The position numbers and the translations under genes were made by a program. The notes beneath the pieces were generated by a model. That model made no database searches, was not told the origin of the DNA, and saw only the letters and a program-made list of their open reading frames with translations. Positions 35,275-46,880 of a DNA stretch of 64,000 nucleotides are shown here, in pieces. The DNA is from Megalonaias nervosa (Eukaryota; Mollusca; Bivalvia; Unionida; Unionidae), in NCBI GenBank assembly GCA_016617855.1, contig JAECUM010003216.1, positions 1 to 64,000 on the forward strand, given 5' to 3'. Numbering within the stretch: position 1 is the first letter of the stretch; each line of letters opens with the position of its first letter.

Positions 35275-38195
35275 TGTAATCAAGATGAAACGATAAATCA
35301 GAATAAAAAATAAAAATAAATATTATAATCTTCAATCAGAATCAGAATAAAAATAAATATTATACTCATTCGTTGGTGTGGATAGTCTATGTGTATGTTT
35401 TATGCGTTCTCGTCCATTGGTGTGGATAGTAGATATGGGTATGTTTTATGCATTCACATTCGTTGGTGTGGATAGTCTATGTGGTGTTTTATGCGTTCGC
35501 CTAGCGTTTGTGCGGATAGTAGATAATGTGGTGTTTTATGCGTTCGCCTAGCGTTTGTGTGGATAGTAGATATGGTGTGTTTTGTATGCGTTCGCGTACA
35601 TTTGTGTGGATGGTAGATATGGTGTATGTTTTGTATGCGTTCGCGTACGTTGGTGTGAATAGTAGATATGGTCTGTGCTTTTCTTCTCTTCCCGTCTGTG
35701 TGGATAGTAGGTATGTGTATGTTTTATGTATTCGCATACGTTGGTGTGGATAGTATATGTGTGTGTTTTATGCATTCTCGTTTGTTGGTGTGGATAGTAG
35801 GTATGTGTCTGTTTTATGCATTCGCGTACGTTTGTGTGGATAGTATAGTGTGTTTTATGCATTCGTATTCGTTGGTGTGGATGGTAGATATGGGTGTGTT
35901 TTATGCATTCGCATTCGTTTGTGTGGATGTAGATATGTGTCTGTTTTATGCATTCGCTATCGTTGGTGTGGATAGTATATATGTGTCTGTTTTATGCGTT
36001 CTCATTCGTTGGTGTTGATAGTAGATATGGGTATGTTTTATGCATTCTCATTCGTTGGTGTGGATAGTCTATGTGGTGTTTTATGCATTCGCCTAGCGTT
36101 TGTGCGGATAATAGATAATGTGGTGTTTTATGCGTTCGCCTAGCGTTTGTGTGGATAGTAGATATGGTGTGTTTTGTATGCGTTCGCGTACGTTTGTGTG
36201 GATAGTAGATATGGTGTGTGTTTTGTATGCGTTCGCGTACGTTGATGTGGATAGTAGATATGGTCTGTGCTTTTCTTCTCTTCCCGTCTGTGTGGATAGT
36301 AGGTATGTGTATGTTTTATGCATTCGCATACGTTGGTGTGGATAGTATATGTGTGTGTTTTATGCATTCTCGTTTGTTGATGTGGATAGTAGATATGGTC
36401 TGTGCTGTTTTATGCATTCGCATTCGTTGGTGTGGATAGTCTATGTGTATGTTTTATGCGTGAATCAGAAATAAAAAATATAAACATTATAATCTTGAGT
36501 CAGAATCAAAATAAAAATAAAAATAGTTCTGAATCAGAATAAAATTAAAAAATAAATATAATAATATTGAATCAGAATCAAAATAAAAAATAAAGATGGT
36601 TCTGAATTAGAATAAAAATAAAGAATAAATATTATAATCCTGAATCAGAATCAAAATAAAAATAAAAATATTTCTGAATCAGAATCAGAAATAAAAAAAT
36701 AAATATTATAATCTTGAATCAGAATAAAAATAAAAAATATTTTAATCTTGAATCAGAATAGAAACACAAATAAAAATATTACTGAATCAGAATCAGAATA
36801 AAAATAAATATTATACTCATTCGTTGGTGTGGGTAGTCTATGTGTCTTTTATGCATTCGCATTCGTTGGTGTGAATAGTAAGTATGGTGTGTTTTATGCA
36901 TTCGCATTCGCTGGTGTGGATAGTAGATATGGGTGTGTTTTATGTATTCGCTATCGTTGGTGTGGATAGGAGAGATTGGGATTTTTTTTCTTTCTCCCTT
37001 TCTTTTGTGTGTGTATTGGTCTTTGTCCCTATAAAACTCCCTTTATCCCTATCCAATTCATTTCACCTACCCACCTACAGTATCGCATATTCAGGTCAGC
37101 CAGTTCAGTGACGTCACACAGTATCGAGTATTCAGGTCAGCCAGTTCAGTGACGTCACTGAAGCTAGAAATGTTGAGGCTATAAATATAGACTTGGGTTT
37201 TCCACAGGTTGTAGCTATAAATACATACAAGGGTTTTTAAACAGAAATTGACCAAACATTGTAGCTAAAAATAGACCCTACCTGTTCCATTCCTCTTGTC
37301 ACTAGACAGGCCCAATATTTTTTTGTCGTTAGACAGGCTCAATATTTCCCCATATTCAATTCCCCTTGTCCGTAGGGTACAAAGTAAGTACAAACCACAT
37401 CTTTTGTCACAGAAGTCTTCGTGAGGCTATAAATCTTCAGGTTATAGTGCAAACGACCAAAATTAACAAAGAAGTCTACCTGAGGCTATAGTGCAAACGA
37501 CCAAATTTAACAAAGAAGTCTACGTGAGGCTATAAATCTTGAGGCTATAGTGAAAACGACCAAATTTAACATAGAAGTCTACGTGAGGCTATAAATCTTG
37601 AGGCTACGGTACATCCCCCTAAATTTAACATAGAGGTCTACGTGAGGCTATAAATCTTGTCGCCAGGGTACAATCCCTCTAATTGTGACCCTAAAAATCT
37701 TGACGCCAGGGTACAAAGTAGGGTCCCGTAATGCTAATTCCCATTGACGCTAGGGTACAACCCCTCTAATTTAACATTACGGTCTACGTGTCGCTATAAA
37801 TCTTGTCCGTCTATAGTCCCACCCATGTTAAAATTCCCATGTGAAATTCCCATTGACGCCATATAGGCCCAGTGTGTGCCATTTGACGCTATAAATCTTG
37901 ACGCTATACAGGCCCACCCATGTTAAAATTCCCATGTTAAATTCCCATTGACGCTATATCGTCCCAGGTGCTTTTGACGCTATACAAAATTCCCATTGTC
38001 CGTAGATCGTCCCAGGGTGTGCTTTTGACGCTATAAATCTTGACGCTATACAGGCCCACCCATGTTAAAATTCCCATGTTAAATTCCCATTGACGCTATA
38101 CAGGCCCCGTGTGTGCTTTTGACGTTATACAAAATTCCCGTTGTCCGTAGATCGTCCCAGGATGTGCTTTTGACGCTATAAATCTTGACGCTATA
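35275..38195. repeat. Right arm of the giant palindrome
   Basis: Reverse complement of the left arm in reverse module order: short D (35285-35365), C (35366-36460, with GCTTTTCTTCTCTTCCCGTC at 35677 and 36267), D (36465-36815), C (36816-36985), a shared spacer (CCTATAAAACTCCCTTTATC), B with TGACGTCA at 37109 and 37150, then A (37166-38195). Long blocks in A agree base for base with the left arm, while small indels and substitutions elsewhere distinguish the two. Confidence 0.85.
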
Positions 38196-38488
38196 TTCGC
38201 AACAAACCGGGCTGAAATTAATGAAATCGGAAAAATCCGAGACGCCGGGTTGTCGGTGGAATTCATCAAACGTTACATTGATGTTTATTAGGCTGCGAAG
38301 AAACAATATTTGGATGCATAGATCGCCGAGGTACCTTAGTTAGCACGCATAATTACGATGATGCGGAATTTATAGATCGTGGTGCTGAATCAGCTGACAG
38401 TACTAACATCGAAGGTGAGTTTGTTCTACTTGTCGACGAATATCTGCTTCAGAGCGGAGCTAACCAACCTAAAAACGCTGAAATATAA
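38190..38488 (+). other. Coding-like segment right of the palindrome, unassigned
   Basis: Two overlapping frames look coding. One (to the stop at 38289) reads NRAEINEIGKIRDAGLSVEF followed by IKRYIDVY. The second (38282-38488, 68 codons, no ATG needed) reads GCIDRRGTLVSTHNYDDAEF, IDRGAESADSTNIEG and FVLLVDEYLLQSGANQPKN. A GTGAGT donor-like site follows the STNIEG codons. The family is not recognised. Together with 31226-31565 this may be one decayed gene split by the palindrome, or unrelated sequence. Confidence 0.25.
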
Positions 38489-38529
38489 TCTTGGTGGTCA
38501 CATTGAAAACATTGTTATAGTGAATTTTG

Positions 38530-38935
38530 CAGAATTGATAGTGGTGTCCACATGGGGTTTCCGCCAAAAGGTGTTTTATGAAATCTAACAGATCTTAAAT
38601 GAAAATGGTGCTTATCAGACCTAAAATATGGTCGCTATGGTATCCGTCTAGAAAATCTTGATATGGCTACTTCTCCTGAACTGATGGCTCAGTGGACATA
38701 GAGTTATCACTGAAAGACTTCCCATGATATCTGATTTGTCCTAAATACAAATGGTGTTGATCCAAAGTGTTCATCTGGAAAATAGTGTTATCAATACCCT
38801 TCGTGAAGGCATGATCATATAAAATTGGGGTTTTCACTGAAGATTTCACGGTGTATGTATAAATGAGAATTATGTTAATGTGACCTTCGAAAATCTGACG
38901 AATGTCCTCAGACTTACTTTAATACGGATGACCAT
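38530..38935. repeat. Degenerate repeat family R1, copy 1
   Basis: Words such as AAATGAAAATGGTGCTTATC, ACTTCTCCTGAACTGATGG, CACTGAAAGACTTCCCATGATATCTG and TTGTCCTAAATACAAATGG recur in diverged form within the block and again at 46600-46830, with a unit of roughly 150 bp. Both loci lie next to a SINE-1 copy, but on opposite sides of it. Confidence 0.5.
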
Positions 38936-38959
38936 ACTAACAGTTAAGGATTTTATGAT

Positions 38960-39256
38960 TTTTAACGTAGCATTAACAATGTTTCAGTCATATCGCTTCG
39001 ATGTCTGCAGTTTGACAGTTTATAGTGACGTCTAGCACTGGGACATCATGCCGTAGATATGTAGCATCATGTCCCACCCAGTCACATTATCCTGACACCA
39101 GACCAACCAGTCCTAACACTAACCACTTAACGGCGAGCGCCAAGCGAGGCAGCCGTTAGTACCATTTGTATAAGTTTTTGGTATTGCTCGGCCGGAGTTC
39201 GAACCCGCGACCTTCCGCATCCGAGGCGGTCGCTCTAACCACTAAGCCACCGGAAC
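38960..39256 (-). mobile_element. SINE-1 copy d
   Basis: Reverse complement of the family: head at 39175-39256 (GAACCCGCGACCTTCCGCAT, complement of the B-box region) and body TCCCACCCAGTCACATTATC. Ends near TTTAACGTAGCATTAACAAT. Confidence 0.9.
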
Positions 39257-40364
39257 GATCTTAGATTCAATCAGATTATCTTGTTATTGTATCTGGACCT
39301 TGTCTGAGAAAAGTTCAGTGATATACTATCCTATATATCAGGTTAAATATCAAAGGCCATGACAACGAATTGTATTGTTTTTATTCGTATCTTGTGAACA
39401 TGCTGACTCCGACATGGAAGAAAAATATTCTTGTTACTAAACTTTGATGTTGATGTCGATCAGATTATCAGAGACAGTTTCTGTGGTGTCTGCTTATTTG
39501 ACTTGGGCTACAACAATGTTACAAGTTAACGTCAGGGTCTTGTGTTGAAGTTTCGCAAGCTGAGTACGAGGGGAGATAATTCATTGCTCAAATCTGAGGT
39601 GAGGCATTGCGTTCTGTGGAACCTAATTTCAAAACTTGTCATGTCACTTAATCTGTTGGTAGGTATTGGTTATGGCACCAGAAAAACAAGTTATTGACTC
39701 TGTGTTGTCGGGTCGTTTACTTGTGTTGAGCTGTGAAATTATACACACTTTATGAAGGACATATATTGCTGACTGCATTATATTTTCAGGCATAGAGGGC
39801 TATTAGTTTACCAAGTTATGGCCCTTTGCTACTTATAATTTACAGGTAGGTCTTGAATTAGTTTCAGCATGACTGCATAACAATTATTCCAGTTACAGTT
39901 ATGAACTTATTGACACTCATTGATGGTTATACGCAGATGGTCCATTTACATGTTCGCAACAATTGTGCATTTTTAACGAATTTTTTACCCTTATGACTTA
40001 AAACTTAAAGGTGAGTCTGATTTACAGTATTTGTATACTCAGTATCATCCTCTATGTATGGATTGCTTATCATTACTGATTGGATCCCGTGATTATTCAG
40101 ATATATTGCTGGTAGTGCTTTGGTCTTAAATTTTCTTCTTCAAAGGACCATATCGGTGCTTCTGTATTCAATTTCAAGGGGCCGTCAGTATTAATTTGTT
40201 GAAAACTAGGGGAGAGAGCAAGCTACCTTTTCACATTAATGCTCATACAAAAACTTTTTTACAGTTTGTTAGAACAGGGCACGTTCCAGTTACAATAAAT
40301 TTTTATACTTTTTTCTTATACTCACTCGGTTTATACATTTATACATTGTTTTGGTTTGTTTTAG
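39257..40364. other. Intronic stretch before the last exon
   Basis: No repeat family or extra exon recognised. A T-rich tract leads into the acceptor at 40364. Confidence 0.45.
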
Positions 40365-40786
40365 TGGACGCTGTTGTGCCCTACTACTACCACAGAGCTA
40401 AAATTGAACCTGCCCGTCCCCAGAAAGAGGAGGAGAGGGTTCAAGAGGAATCATTCGAGCCGACACACACAGGATGTTGTAAGATTGGAGAGAAAGCCGC
40501 GCGCAAACGCCTGTCTTGCACAGCGGATACGCAGTTCCTCTCCAGAAAAATGAACCACATTCACAAAGTCAAGGTGGATTTCACGGAGAAACAAGATGGT
40601 TTGGACAATAACGCTAACACATTATACTACAAAATCAGTAAATGTGCTGTGTCGTACAGTAAATACTTCATAAAGTGTTGTAACTATAAAGCCGACTTTT
40701 ACAAAGAAAGGCGCACGTGCAGAACAATGGAAACCCGCCTTGAAAGGCAAAAATGTCGAGAAGACATTAAGAGGAAGTACTCGTAG
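40365..40786 (+). CDS. Terminal exon, secreted anaphylatoxin-like protein
   Basis: Acceptor GTTTGTTTTAG|TGGAC follows a T-rich tract; the exon starts in phase 1 and runs to TAG at 40784-40786. Joined to exon 1 it gives 160 residues. After the signal peptide comes an acidic linker (about 35-55), then eight cysteines: C58, C59, C72, C114, C125, C126, C139, C151. CCKIGEKAARKRLSC has CC, twelve residues, C, the exact spacing seen in C3a and fibulin anaphylatoxin-like domains, with the same Gly. KCAVSYSKYFIKCCNY matches the C...F..CC end. The loop between C72 and C114 is much longer than usual, and the second C-to-CC spacing is 10, not about 6. It is probably an extracellular, disulfide-rich protein. 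No enzymatic motif is seen. Family membership rests on cysteine pattern only; an unrelated lineage-specific cysteine-rich protein is the main alternative. Confidence 0.65.
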
Positions 40787-42464
40787 CCGGAATTTGTTAA
40801 GTCGAATGAGGGAGGGAGAGTAGGGCGAGGCGGGGTGGATTTATTCCTATCCAGATTCCCAGCCTAGAGCAACTGTTACAGATAGTTATGACTTTTATGT
40901 GTCTCGCTGGCTATGAAATGTAGAATATTTGGAAATCTATGTGAAAAACTCATTTATAAACAGTCATTATTATGCTGTTAAAGTGGACTCTAGTTTGTGC
41001 ACCCAATACCCCAGGAAACCATTCAATACATAAGTGTATGTTTTTGATAATACACTCCATACAGCAGTTAAGTCGTATGCCGTTTGGGGTAAAATCGAAC
41101 AAGGACATCCTTATCAACTGGAAGCGTTTTACGACAATCTAACAGCGATATCAGTACCGGCTACATGCGTTTTCTAATTACGTATCATCCTAGTTCGGAA
41201 AGCTGGTACTACTGTTTGGCTTTACATGAACACGCCATAATTATAACTTGACCTAGACGAATAAAATCACAGTATTTTGTTAAATCCATGGCTTTAGAAT
41301 TCATACAACAACAAATCTAGATCATTCCGACAATGCTCAAAAACATCCCAGACTTCCTACCAGTTGGAAATTGCGGACAGTCTTTGGATTCCATATCCTA
41401 CGATATCACAAGCGAATTGTTGATTCTGACAGACTCCCGAGAATATGTACATGTGTATTGCTTTACTTATTATCTCTTACGCAATATAAAGTAGTCCCAG
41501 AGATTTGCTGACATACCGTTAGAGATGATACAAATTTTCCGATCAATGTAATATAATAACGATGCGTTGTATTATGCGCTATTAAATTAGATTTTATGTG
41601 ATCATTTGTTTAATGCAGTCTTTGAGCACATCCTGAATTGTTTCATGCAGAGGTAATGCACAAGTCAATAATATTTTAGGCCAGCACTTGACCAGCCATT
41701 CAAACGAAGATAATATAATATTTAATGTTGCTGGGGTTAGTTTTATTGCATATCAATCTGCACCTGTGCCAGGGCCAGCGGAAATAGAGACTCGGGTGAC
41801 TTTGTGCAATCCGCACCAAGCGAGTGATTGGTAAGAACTTCGAAGCTCTTCCACAGATGGTTCCTTTGTATCTCTCAAAACGTTGTTGTCTTTGAAGATT
41901 TTTTTTGTTAGAATCTTTTACAATTGTATACTTTAAATTTCTCGAGATGATTTTCAATGGTTTTCAATAAATGCCTTTTTCTTAATTTATCTGTTATCTT
42001 TTTCTTATGTTTCAGTCTCGTAGATGTAACGTTAATCAGTATTTAGTCGATTTTAAGTGAAGTAATCCAAATCTAATTGCAAACAGTTTTCTTCCGGTTC
42101 GAAAGTACACATTGACAGGCATAATGTTGTAACAGGAAAATATCCACAGCTGCACAATTGATGAAGACCTTGTTATAATTTTAAAGAAAATAAGTCGGAA
42201 TATTTGAAGTTGTTGTTTTGGGTCCACTTCATGTAACAAACGCTGTCAGAATTACAATTGTTCTGATTAGCTTATTCGTGCTGATTTCTACAATGCTAGT
42301 AACCTATACACAAACTGAAAGAGTATGACCCATAAATCAAACATTCTGTGCAATAGGGAAAGAGTGTGGGTAAATATTATGAACTCTTTTTGATGAGAAA
42401 ACAAGGTATTTGCATCAAATTCGAAAACGGGTTTCGTTGGCTGATTACGACATGACGTTTTCAT
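40787..42464. other. 3' UTR and downstream non-coding stretch
   Basis: Probable 3' UTR to about 41280, then AT-rich sequence without recognisable genes or repeats. Confidence 0.45.
41260..41265 (+). promoter_or_regulatory. Candidate polyadenylation signal
   Basis: AATAAA about 475 bp after the stop codon at 40786. It is a clean hexamer of the right orientation, but AT-rich DNA yields such words by chance. Confidence 0.35.
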
Positions 42465-42516
42465 ATACATACATACATACATACATACATACATACATAC
42501 ATACATACATACACAC
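42465..42516. repeat. (ATAC)n microsatellite
   Basis: About 12 tetranucleotide units directly before an LTR. Confidence 0.97.
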
Positions 42517-42526
42517 AAATATATAT

Positions 42527-43588
<1,062 letters not shown>

Positions 43589-43862
43589 ACGTACCTCCTG
43601 CATTGCCGTATGTTTTTTACATAGTGATGTTGAATGCGATCCTCGAGTCGGACCTATAGCGAAGAAATTTATAGTAATTCTCGACCTGTGAATGGTAACT
43701 TTCAAACTGTAAAATGCATGAAATGTAATGGCGCCTCATAATTGAGTACAAGAATGGTGTATCTTAATACTCGATATGATTTTTAATTGTTAAAGTGGAC
43801 ATTGTGTAGTGTTATTTTTAACACCAACACATCATTTCACCATATAAAAATAGCAATTCTGA

Positions 43863-44372
43863 CAAGCACAGTGAAATATCCAACCACCGCTGTGTAATTC
43901 AACAGATACAATCTAAAACCTGAACGTACGAAATGGAACTTTCAGCACAATCAATGTGATTCAACATGTTAATTTGAAACTCTCGACATACGACATTAAA
44001 ATTTCAACAACCGCAGTATAATTCAAAAGATACAATCTAAAAACTCGACATTAGACATAAAATTTTCAACCAGCGCTGTGTAATTCAGCAGATGAAATCT
44101 AAATACTCAACATATGAAATGGAACTTTCAACATAAACTCTTTGAACCAATACGTAAATTAGGAGTTCTCGACGTATGACATTGAAATTTCAACCATGTA
44201 ATTCAAACGACACAATCTAAAACCTCGACATAAAAAATATAACTTTCAACCACAAGTGTTTAATTCAACAGATACAATCTAAAATCTCGACTTAGATAAT
44301 GGAACTTTAAGGACAATCATTTTTGATACAACACGTGAAATTGGAATTCTGGACATATGACATTAAAATTTC
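43863..44372. repeat. ~61-bp degenerate tandem repeat, about eight copies
   Basis: An anchor of the type CTCGACATACGACATTAAAA recurs near 43919, 43983, 44042, 44103, 44167, 44225, 44285 and 44345. Between anchors, TTTCAACCACCGCTGTGTAA and TTCAACAGATACAATCTAAA alternate with CACAATCATTTTGA-like segments, hinting at two subtypes. Confidence 0.8.
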
Positions 44373-45146
44373 AATGGCAACGTTCTGATTGGACCAGCTT
44401 TTGTCCGCTACGGCGCTTCATACATCAGCAGCTTCCTGACTTGCGACGTTGGCCGATACTGTGTTCGGCACATTCTTGACTCGGAAAAGACTCCGATCTT
44501 AGTCAAAGTAACCTCTTTTGTTGAAAGCGAACATGTGGACACACTGCGGTGACTTAGCTGCGATAACGGTGCATTTTGCATGAAAATATAAACTGCCAAA
44601 CAGATATGTTTCTTGTGTTACAATTATACGACCATTTTCGTGCTTATTTACTTTTCTACCAATAACTAGATAGTTGTGTTGTCCAGCACACGACCCCTCC
44701 CGCTGTAGTTGTGTATTGAAAGCGATCCACAGTTTAGTAAAAGAAAGGAGGGAATAAAAAGCAATTAGGTAATGTACAGATGACCCATTTTCACTTAAGA
44801 ATGATTTAATTTAAAACGACAGATTTATAATTAAGTATAAGATGTATTTAAAAAAAAAACACAAATCAAAATGTAGTTATTTCTATCACTTATTTCGGTA
44901 TATTTTTATTTTACTATACCTATCCGATCTTATAGTCTTTCAATGCCTTTCTCCGTGATTAGTGGACAATAAGTAGATGGCTCTGTCCCCGAGTTATAAA
45001 GCTGATTAGAGTCACGTCTGTTTTCATTAATCATTAATTTCTGTACTTCTATTTTCATGCCTCAGTTTGTGACTTGGTTTTCGAGCCATCCAGTTATAGC
45101 CAACTTTATTTCTTACTTCAGTTGTATTCTATCTCCTACGTATAGC

Positions 45147-45157
<11 letters not shown>
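44373..45157. other. Non-coding stretch, no gene recognised
   Basis: The part 44380-44620 is richer in CG dinucleotides than its surroundings and contains a GATTGG (reverse CCAAT) word, but no convincing exon on either strand. Confidence 0.45.

Positions 45158-45216
<59 letters not shown>
45158..45216. repeat. (CT)n microsatellite
   Basis: A C-run followed by about 28 CT units. Confidence 0.98.
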
Positions 45217-45222
<6 letters not shown>

Positions 45223-46194
45223 TGGGGCGCATCATGAGTAGCAGTGGCTGCATTCTGGATTAAACACCCACTTGTCATTGTATCATTCTGTTTGTTTTTT
45301 TTTTTCATGGTGGGAGGTTTCTCAGAAATAAAATTTTATTTCGACACAGGCACTATTTTAAAGGCTGTATTTTGAGTAAAACTGAGTAAATATTTGCTTC
45401 TAGGAATCGATAGTGCCACTCGTAAAGTAGATCCAAGTTAGATATGTTTGCGACCATTCTAATATTTTATAATATAGGGAGTGATTTCAAAATGTGTACC
45501 CTATGAGAGTCCTTCATTCTGTATTAAATTTGCCTTTTTCTACTTCTCTAAGCATTGTTTCTTTCATAGTAAAATGTGAGTAAAATAGTATTGCGATGAT
45601 GTTTTTATGGATTTCGAAATGTTTACCATATGATTGGACTGATTCCTTACAATTTATATTCTCGTAATCAAGGTTTGAATCGATAAAAGTAGACAGCCAG
45701 TTTACATTCGGTCGGTAACTGAAAAGCACGTTAAAAAATTAATTAAGATCAAATTAAAGCAATAAAATCCTTCAAGAAATCAGTTACAAATATCAAAACG
45801 TGTGTGATTCATACGATAAACTACTGCCAAAGCAAACTGTAAGCGCCACCAAATGGGAATCTCTATGTTTACAGCAGACAGTCTGAAGTTTCCAAGATGT
45901 CACAGCACGTGGCTAGTGAATTTTCGTTGAACCTTGAATAGAGCTAATCAAAGATAAGGCGGTATTGGGATCTCAGCAAGATGTCGGCTTGCACCCATAA
46001 AAGCTTAGTCGATCCAACAATCTTCCATCAGATTTTCTTCATCCTATGTTCCGCTCTTTATTGTATGGAGCGATTTGGAACGAAAATAGGGTTATGAAAA
46101 TCCTACGAAAAATTGTTGTGTGACAAGACTATCTAACGTCAAGTCGTTATTGGCTGGGAACGAGAGGTGCGGTAAAGAGTACGAACGTACTGTC

Positions 46195-46196
<2 letters not shown>
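45217..46196. other. Non-coding stretch, no gene recognised
   Basis: No coding or repeat signal recognised. Confidence 0.5.

Positions 46197-46231
<35 letters not shown>
46197..46231. repeat. (GT)n tail of SINE-1 copy e
   Basis: GT run on the + strand, which is a CA tail when read with the minus-strand SINE. Confidence 0.9.
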
Positions 46232-46233
<2 letters not shown>

Positions 46234-46549
46234 TTGGATTTTTTAATTTAGCTTTTAAAACAAAATTCAGTCATATCACTACGATATCTGCAGTGTGGCA
46301 GTTCATAGTGATGTCTAGCTCTGGGGTATCATGCTGCAGACATGTAACATCATGTCCCGCCCAGTCACATTATCCTGATACCAGGACGACTAGTCCTAAC
46401 ACTAACCTCTTAATGCTGAGCGCCGAGCGAGGCAGCTGTTAGTACCATTTTTTATAAGTCTTTGGTTTGATTCGGCCGGGGTTCGAACCCGCGACCTCCC
46501 GCATCTGCGCATCCGAGGCGGACGCTCTAACCACTAGGACACCAGAGCA
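46232..46549 (-). mobile_element. SINE-1 copy e
   Basis: Reverse complement of the family. The head region (GGTTCGAACCCGCGACCTCC near 46481-46500) has a short local duplication (CATCTGCGCATCCGAGG) not seen in the other copies. The body is complete (CCGCCCAGTCACATTATCCT). Confidence 0.9.
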
Positions 46550-46559
46550 ACCGCCCCCT

Positions 46560-46880
46560 TCCCCCGCTAGCACGCTACTGATTACTCCCCTTGAACGGAT
46601 GATCACTATTACAAGGGTATTTCGCTAAATTCAAAATGAAAATGGTGCCAGTCGTACATCCAATATTGCTGCGAAGACAACTGTCTTACAAATTTTGTTG
46701 TCACTACTCCCCCTGAATGAATCGGCAGTATGATATGGGGGTTTTACCAAAAAAGACTTCTAATAATATCTACTTTGTCCTCAATAAAATGGTTCCGACC
46801 TAACATCCAGAATGTGTAACACAGCAGCTAATTTTGAAAAGCTCATTATCGCCTAAAAATATCAGAGAAATTATCTTATC
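46560..46880. repeat. Degenerate repeat family R1, copy 2
   Basis: Shares AAATGAAAATGGTGCC, CACTACTCCCCCTGAATGAA, AAGACTTCTAATAATATCTA and TTTGTCCTCAATAAAATGG-like words with 38530-38935. Confidence 0.5.

Larger units (their letters stand above)
31587..38195. mobile_element. Giant modular palindrome (foldback-like element), ~6.6 kb
   Basis: The left arm 31750-34925 and right arm 35275-38195 are reverse complements of one another, with the same modules in mirror order. Reading inward these are: (A) ~1 kb of short GCGTCA/GCCTCA/ACGGACA motifs; (B) two 41-bp units with TGACGTCA; (C) a ~45-bp minisatellite; (D) an AT-rich GATTCTGATTCAG array; C again; D again; then a ~350-bp unique centre. Outer matching ends read CGAATATAGCGTCAAG in both. 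The left side has ~165 bp of extra A-type motifs (31587-31750), and the inner D array is ~730 bp on the left but ~80 bp on the right. Long terminal repeats built from tandem modules are the hallmark of Foldback/Galileo elements. No transposase or target duplication was found. Confidence 0.8.
13055..40364 (+). other. Predicted 27.3 kb intron of the anaphylatoxin-like gene
   Basis: Runs from the donor GTAATT after exon 1 to the acceptor with a T-rich tract ending TTGTTTTAG before the last exon. It is filled with transposons: a MITE, hairpin element, SINEs, gypsy, LINE, a satellite and the large palindrome. No other convincing host exon was seen inside, although several coding-like fragments (31226-31459, 34952-35215, 38190-38488) remain unassigned. 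Confidence 0.5.

Noticed and set aside
33273..36439. Many overlapping open frames of 70-116 codons rich in Tyr, Thr, His, Val and Cys
   Set aside because: They are translations of the ~45-bp minisatellite in both arms of the palindrome, open on both strands only because the unit lacks stops. No independent coding signal.
31750..38195. Palindrome as pure assembly artefact
   Set aside because: Not excluded, but the arms differ by large indels and substitutions, and the modules keep order with unequal copy number, which a mirrored misassembly would not produce.
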